Source: Undaria pinnatifida | Taxonomy: Eukaryota; Sar; Phaeophyceae; Laminariales; Alariaceae | Assembly (NCBI GenBank): GCA_012845835.1 | Contig: JABAKD010000005.1 | Coordinates: forward strand, 8,605,473 to 8,669,472 | Reading direction: 5' to 3' | Length of the DNA stretch: 64,000 nt | Shown: positions 11,801 through 17,800 of the stretch, one piece after another | Position numbering within the stretch: the stretch's first letter is position 1 | How the letters are laid out: each line of letters begins with the position of its first letter | Notes under the pieces: model-generated | Database searches by the model: none | Seen by the model: the letters and a program-made list of their open reading frames with translations, nothing else | What the model was told of the DNA's origin: nothing | Translations under genes and position numbers: made by a program

Positions 11801-14800
11801 CAAAACGTTTATATTTTCATCCTTGCCTCCAAGATGGGCGATATCACCAACCAATCAATGATTTGCGTCATGCAAGGTTCCCCTTCGGGGTGGGCTGGCT
11901 TCCAATCCAGGGGGTGTCGCACGTCGAAACGGGCGAGCACGTTCCAATAATATGTACAGGTGTGGGCCACACAGTGCTGTTTTTGCTGCTGCTGTGTGCT
12001 TCGTATGCCTGGTATGAGGTCCGACGATGTGTGCTTGATTACTACTGCAGCTGCGTTGGACGTGTTATGTCGTGGTTCGATCTCCTGCTGCTGTGCACCA
12101 GCCACGCACGTCTTTCCATGATCATGAGTACTGGTTACCTCGTCTAACTGCGTAAGACCTATCACTTTCCAAAGCTTCGATCAGGCTTACACAACGACGT
12201 ACGCAGCTCGAATGCAAGCGACAGGTAAGCCAGGCACAGGTGTGATCCTTGTCTTCCTCGTGACCTGGGCACTGAAGCCTGCGGCTACATACTTAGGGGC
12301 CCAATTATTTCAGACTGGTGGAGTTCTTCAACTGCAAAACTGCCCGACATTTTCGCAACCCCACCTGTAACATATGTACCAGTTACTTGTTCGTGGTATG
12401 CCTAGCCGATAAGATTGACTCAAAATCGGTGTTTGTTGCGGTATGGAGCTCCTCGTGTGAGTAAGCTGAGTTAGCTTTGGTACCCCCCCCACCGTTCGCG
12501 CTTGGTGCAAACAATGCCTGCCTGGACGGTAAAAACCCGACGTGCTCCGTCCCGGCATTGTACGAGGGTCTATGGTCCTACGGACTACGGCCGTGCATTA
12601 AATCATTACCTCCCCCCCTTCCCACCGTAGGAGAATGTGAAATACACAAGGAGGCACGGGATGTGCTAGAGGATATGAGAAAATTAGACGAATGTGACAT
12701 GGAAGAATTTGATAGACCAGACAGAGAATAGCGAGAAAACGATCGCGATCCTAGGAGATAGATGGTGGCCACATACGGCGAAACAGGAAGGGGATAGGAC
12801 TAGCGAACACTTTTTATATAATATATGGAAAAAGCGTAATGAGCGCCCAAATGTTGGAGGTGTCTCTACTCGGAATAGGAACGGTGCTCCGTCTCGAAAG
12901 GGCTGCATGGTCAATGGTCAGATGACTAAGGCAAGCAAATGATGAGCGCCCCCCCCTCCGCCCCCTCCTACCGCAGCACGGCTCGGGAGCGTCAACGCTA
13001 TTCTACTTTGCACACCACCGGGCAGCCCACCTCGGTCTTCCCGATCCCTGGCGGGCCCTTGATGGTGATAACCTTGATGTTCTGCACCATGTGCATGTAA
13101 ACCTCGTGGACCTGGGTCTGGAAGGTTGCGCGGAGATGGGGGCGGGGGTCTCGCTTAGTTCATTGTCCTCCGATTCACCCCCACGTTAGTCATTTTACGG
13201 ATGCCGGTCTCGCTCAGCTCATTTTCCACCGGTTCACCGCAAAGACTTTCAATTTATATGGAATTCGTCGCTTGGACACCTGTTGATTATGTACCACATG
13301 CCGAAGTAGGCTAGTGCTGCATAACCAACAGCATCGCGCTCGTGAGTCATGAAATGCACAACGGAGAAAAACGCCCAACGGCTTCGCATATACGAGTACG
13401 GTGTTGTCATTCTAACGTGGCTCAGTTTTTTTTAGATCGTCGGTCGGACATCACATATGTGAGACACGAAATGCAAAACAGATACGAACGCAGGAAAAGG
13501 CTTCGTGCGAGAATGGGTCCGTGGGTCCAACCCACCCACCCACCCACCCACCCATTTGTCCACCCAACTCAACCATCGACTCATGTGCTGCCGCACTCCA
13601 ATCCAACGAAAACCCAACCCAATCCAACCCAACCCAACCCAACATCGGCCTTACCTCCCGGCCAAGGAAGTTGGAAGACCTCTGTTTACACGCCATTCCC
13701 GGCAAGCGCGGGGTAAGATTGGTGAACCTCCCGCTGGTGGCATCATCGAAAGGAGACACGTAGTGCTCTCCGTCGGCCGGAAGAAGGTCGCACTGGTCCG
13801 AACTGTGCGGAAGGCTGAACGGGAAAGAAAATGCACAGAGCGACACGATTAAAATAGGGTTTTTCGGGTCATGGCGCCACCGGCGGGTCGGATCGCAAGC
13901 TTTTCAAAACTGTCACGGGTCGAGTCGGGTCTGGTCTGGAGGTGCTCGAAATTCTCATGGGCCGCGTCGAGTCGTGTCAGGGGGGTTTCGATTATCGCGG
14001 GCCAGGTCGGGTCAGGTGGTAAGGTTGGTGAACTTCTTGCTGGTGGCACTGTCGAGAGGAGACACGTAGTGCTCCCCGTTGGACCGGAGAAGGGTGCACC
14101 GGCCCAGTTCACTGTGCGGAAGGCTGAAGGGGAAACGCGAGGTACCGAGCGACGCCGTTACCGTACAACACGCAAGATAGCACAGCCCGTCCCACGAATT
14201 TGGAAAGCTGATCTTCTTGACGACGAATAGAGCACAGACACCGAGCGACCCGTCTCTATCGAAACATCTCGGGGGGTCACCCCTTCCCCTGCTCATGGAA
14301 GATTGGCCAGCAGCGGCCTATCGAAACATCTCGAGGAGATCTTCCCCAAAGCCGTCATTTTCTTTGTGGGTGTCCCTATTCTTGAGAAAATCGGATCTGA
14401 AAATCATCCCAGGGACTATCTTGGCTCTTTCCAAAGGCGTCATTATCGTTGTGGATGCCCCAAAAATCGTCTTTGGAATTGATCCCACGGGGGGTGTTGT
14501 CTTATCTTGCGTGCTATACGGCACGGTAAGCCTTTTGGGGCTTGAGAGAGGAACAATGACGGCTACAGGATCGGCCATTGCTAGGCTTGCGGATGACAAA
14601 TTCTCACTGTACGGAAGGTTGGAGGGGGGAGGTAAGGTACCGAGCGACACCGCCGTTATACCCTCTGTTACAAAATATTTCTCGAAAAAAAACTTCAGCT
14701 GTGAGATCGCGGATTTTGTCGAAACTCATTTTTGAAGCTGTGTGTGATACTTCGATCGCGCATGCTACGGCGTGTATGTCCTCATGAAATATATACATAT

Positions 14801-17800
14801 CACCGTCGTTAGGGATTTCAGAGGGGAGCAATGACGATTACACTATCGGCCGTTGTTTAGCTAGGGGACATCCAACATTGCTTGGCCGGGGGATGATACT
14901 CGGACGACATGGGCCAAGCCTGATTCTACTACTAACAGTAGTATTGCGGGCTGACGCTATTCGTGGAAGGTTGAAAATACCAAAATGTACCAGCTGTTTG
15001 GCAAGACAAATATTAGCATTTGTGTGGTAAAAGACCAAATTTTTCTTCTTGTTGAAGACCAAATTTATCATTTGCTTGGTATGACCAGAGCTGCCATTTG
15101 TAAAGACCAAATCAATCATTTGTTTACGACCCGATTTAGAATGTGTATAGTACATGACCAAATGTATTACTTGTTTGGTAAGACCAACTTTCTCGTTTGT
15201 TCGGTGGCCAACTTTGTCATTTGTGTGGTAAGACCAAGTTTGTCATTTGTTTGGTAGGACCAAATTTACCATTTAAATTTGTCAGTTACCAGGTATTTGG
15301 CGAGACCAAATTTACCCTTTCAAGACCACGTTTATGCTTTGGGAAGAGCAAACTTACCATTTGTTTGGCATTACCACATCTATCATTTGTTTGAGGAAGT
15401 CAAATTAATCATTTGCTTGTTCGCTATATCTCGGCTCCACAACACCAGTGAACGAATTGGTCTATTCGAATTGGTATATTTCTGCCTAAACCGTGTTCAC
15501 GGCAGCGCGCGACCCGCGCAAGGCACACGTCGGGTTGGGCAGGAGGCGCCACCACATGGCCGGTGGATATCTACAGCCCAGGACACCTCGCGGAACTACA
15601 GTAAAAGAAAATCAGCACCAAGAGAGGCGGGCTGAGATCTGCAGAACAAAAAAGAATGCCTGAAGCCGTTATACTGACTTTAGTGTAGACTACACTTCTA
15701 GCGTACAACACAATCTAAATTAGGAAATTCAGCCTAGGTCGGTTTTCCCGTTTCTTACTACTGATGCGTCTTACAGTTAACACAGGAGGGGTCCTGCATT
15801 GCACGAGACATTTCGTCACTGATTATACGCATCCAACACGCTGTTCGTCTTACACATGCGCCAAACTTCACACTGGACCGCGGGTTAATTCGCCGCCATG
15901 GCTATCGCGGCCTCGAGGACCAGCGCAGCAACAACGAGAAAACCTGTTTACCACGGCAAAAACCATACCACACCAAGTCCAAGTAATTTGTCCTCAATCG
16001 TGGATGCGTTTTAAAAGGCTCAGACTAAAGCCTCAGCAAATGCATCCCCAACTTAGCAGAGCCTGGCACGGGTCGTAAGTCATATGTCGGTGATAGATTT
16101 GGCGCAATCGGGCACGACTACCGTATTCGACGCAAGACGACATCCTTCTCTTAGTTACCACCCCACCACAGGAAACCAACCCCGGTGAATTAAAATAAAT
16201 ATAAAAAAGAGGCCAGGTTATCACCGGGGTTCGGTAGATACCACCCGGCCTTAGGAAGCCACCCCGGGCGATAAAAAAAAAGAGCAGCACGCGAAATAAT
16301 AAGCACCTGGGGTGGTTTCTTACGTGAAATAAGGTACTCACTTGCACATACCCGCGTCGAAGGAATCTTGCAGCGTGTGTCCTTGGGCAAGGCTAAGGTA
16401 AAAATCGCGGATGAAATCCAGCGTACCCTTGGTGGTGTTGTCATCGCTCGTTTCGATGGCCACCACGTTCGAGATCCCTGCTCATGGGGAGTCGCCACAG
16501 GGAGTCGATCAAATGAAGATCCACACCTTGAGTGAGCTTAACCTTCATTATCCTCGAATATATTGTTTTTTGATCCACCGGACGATTAACAAAAACAAAA
16601 ACAAAAAACTTGTGTGCTCGCCAGCTCCGTCGAGATACGCGCCAAAAACTTGCGTGAACGAACAAACACCTGCCTGCGTCTCGTGAAACCGACATGCTTG
16701 TTGCTATCACAGCAGCAGCAGCAGTGATGCAGTGGTGACGATGACGATCATGACGATGTTCTCACAACAGCTCATTTCCCTGAATCTAGCCCGTGGTGCG
16801 GGTACCTTACCACTTACTCGAGAAAATGGTTGACATAATATTTGAAATATACATAACCTTAACCTTAACCCTAACTGCATCAAACGCAATCAACCAATGT
16901 AGGGTTTACCCCTTACCCCCTTCGTCTGGTGCACTGCTGTGTGGGCGTGCAACGATCGAGGTAGCACGTTTTGGCAAAAGTATTTTCCGAAACACGGGGC
17001 TCCTTAACCCAAATTCGTCCGAATTTTCGCATTCTTATCTTGCAATACCATTTGTTTGTGCACCTAGGCCATGGGCTCGTTCATGGTTTTGCATTTTCAA
17101 CTTGCTCAGAGTTAGCGTTGCCTCAGAAGGGAAAAAAAAAGGAGCTTCTTGAGTGAGCAGCCTCAGAAAACCAAGAAAAGGCACACCTCTATCGTAGCAT
17201 GTGTCTGTCTCTCAACAACGTTCCCGAACAAGCGTAACCTGCACTGCCCGTGGTCACAGTTTTTACAGTAGCAAAGCGTTGTCCACCGCAGGGACACCAT
17301 ATACTACACACATCACTGAAAGAACGCCGGACGCAACGAAAACGAAAAACAGGACAACGACAGCACTGCACTCCCGTTTAAAGGCGCAAAGCACTTGGAG
17401 TTGGACCATTAACAGGATGTTGTTAGGAATCGGACAAGGGTAGTGCCTGCTACTAACTGTCCACCTGCGCGGATGAAAGCCTCCGCCACAAGCTTGGCCG
17501 AGGCCGCCGAAAGAACCACGACCTCCGGAAGGGTTTCCTGTGACGACAAGGCGGTCATTCGAACGATCGTAAGGGGACAGTTGAGCTCAGGAAAAACAGC
17601 AGTGCAGCACATAAATGATTAGCCAAAACAAGAATTGCGTTGCGTCTAAATCGTGACGATTTGATGATGATTCAAAACGATTGGTCGGGGCCAGTGGAGC
17701 CCAGGAAATACACCAGTGCAACACATAGTGTTCGGCAAAACAAGGATGGCAGTTGAGCTCAGGACATACAGCAGTGCAGCACATACATGCCCAGCACGAC

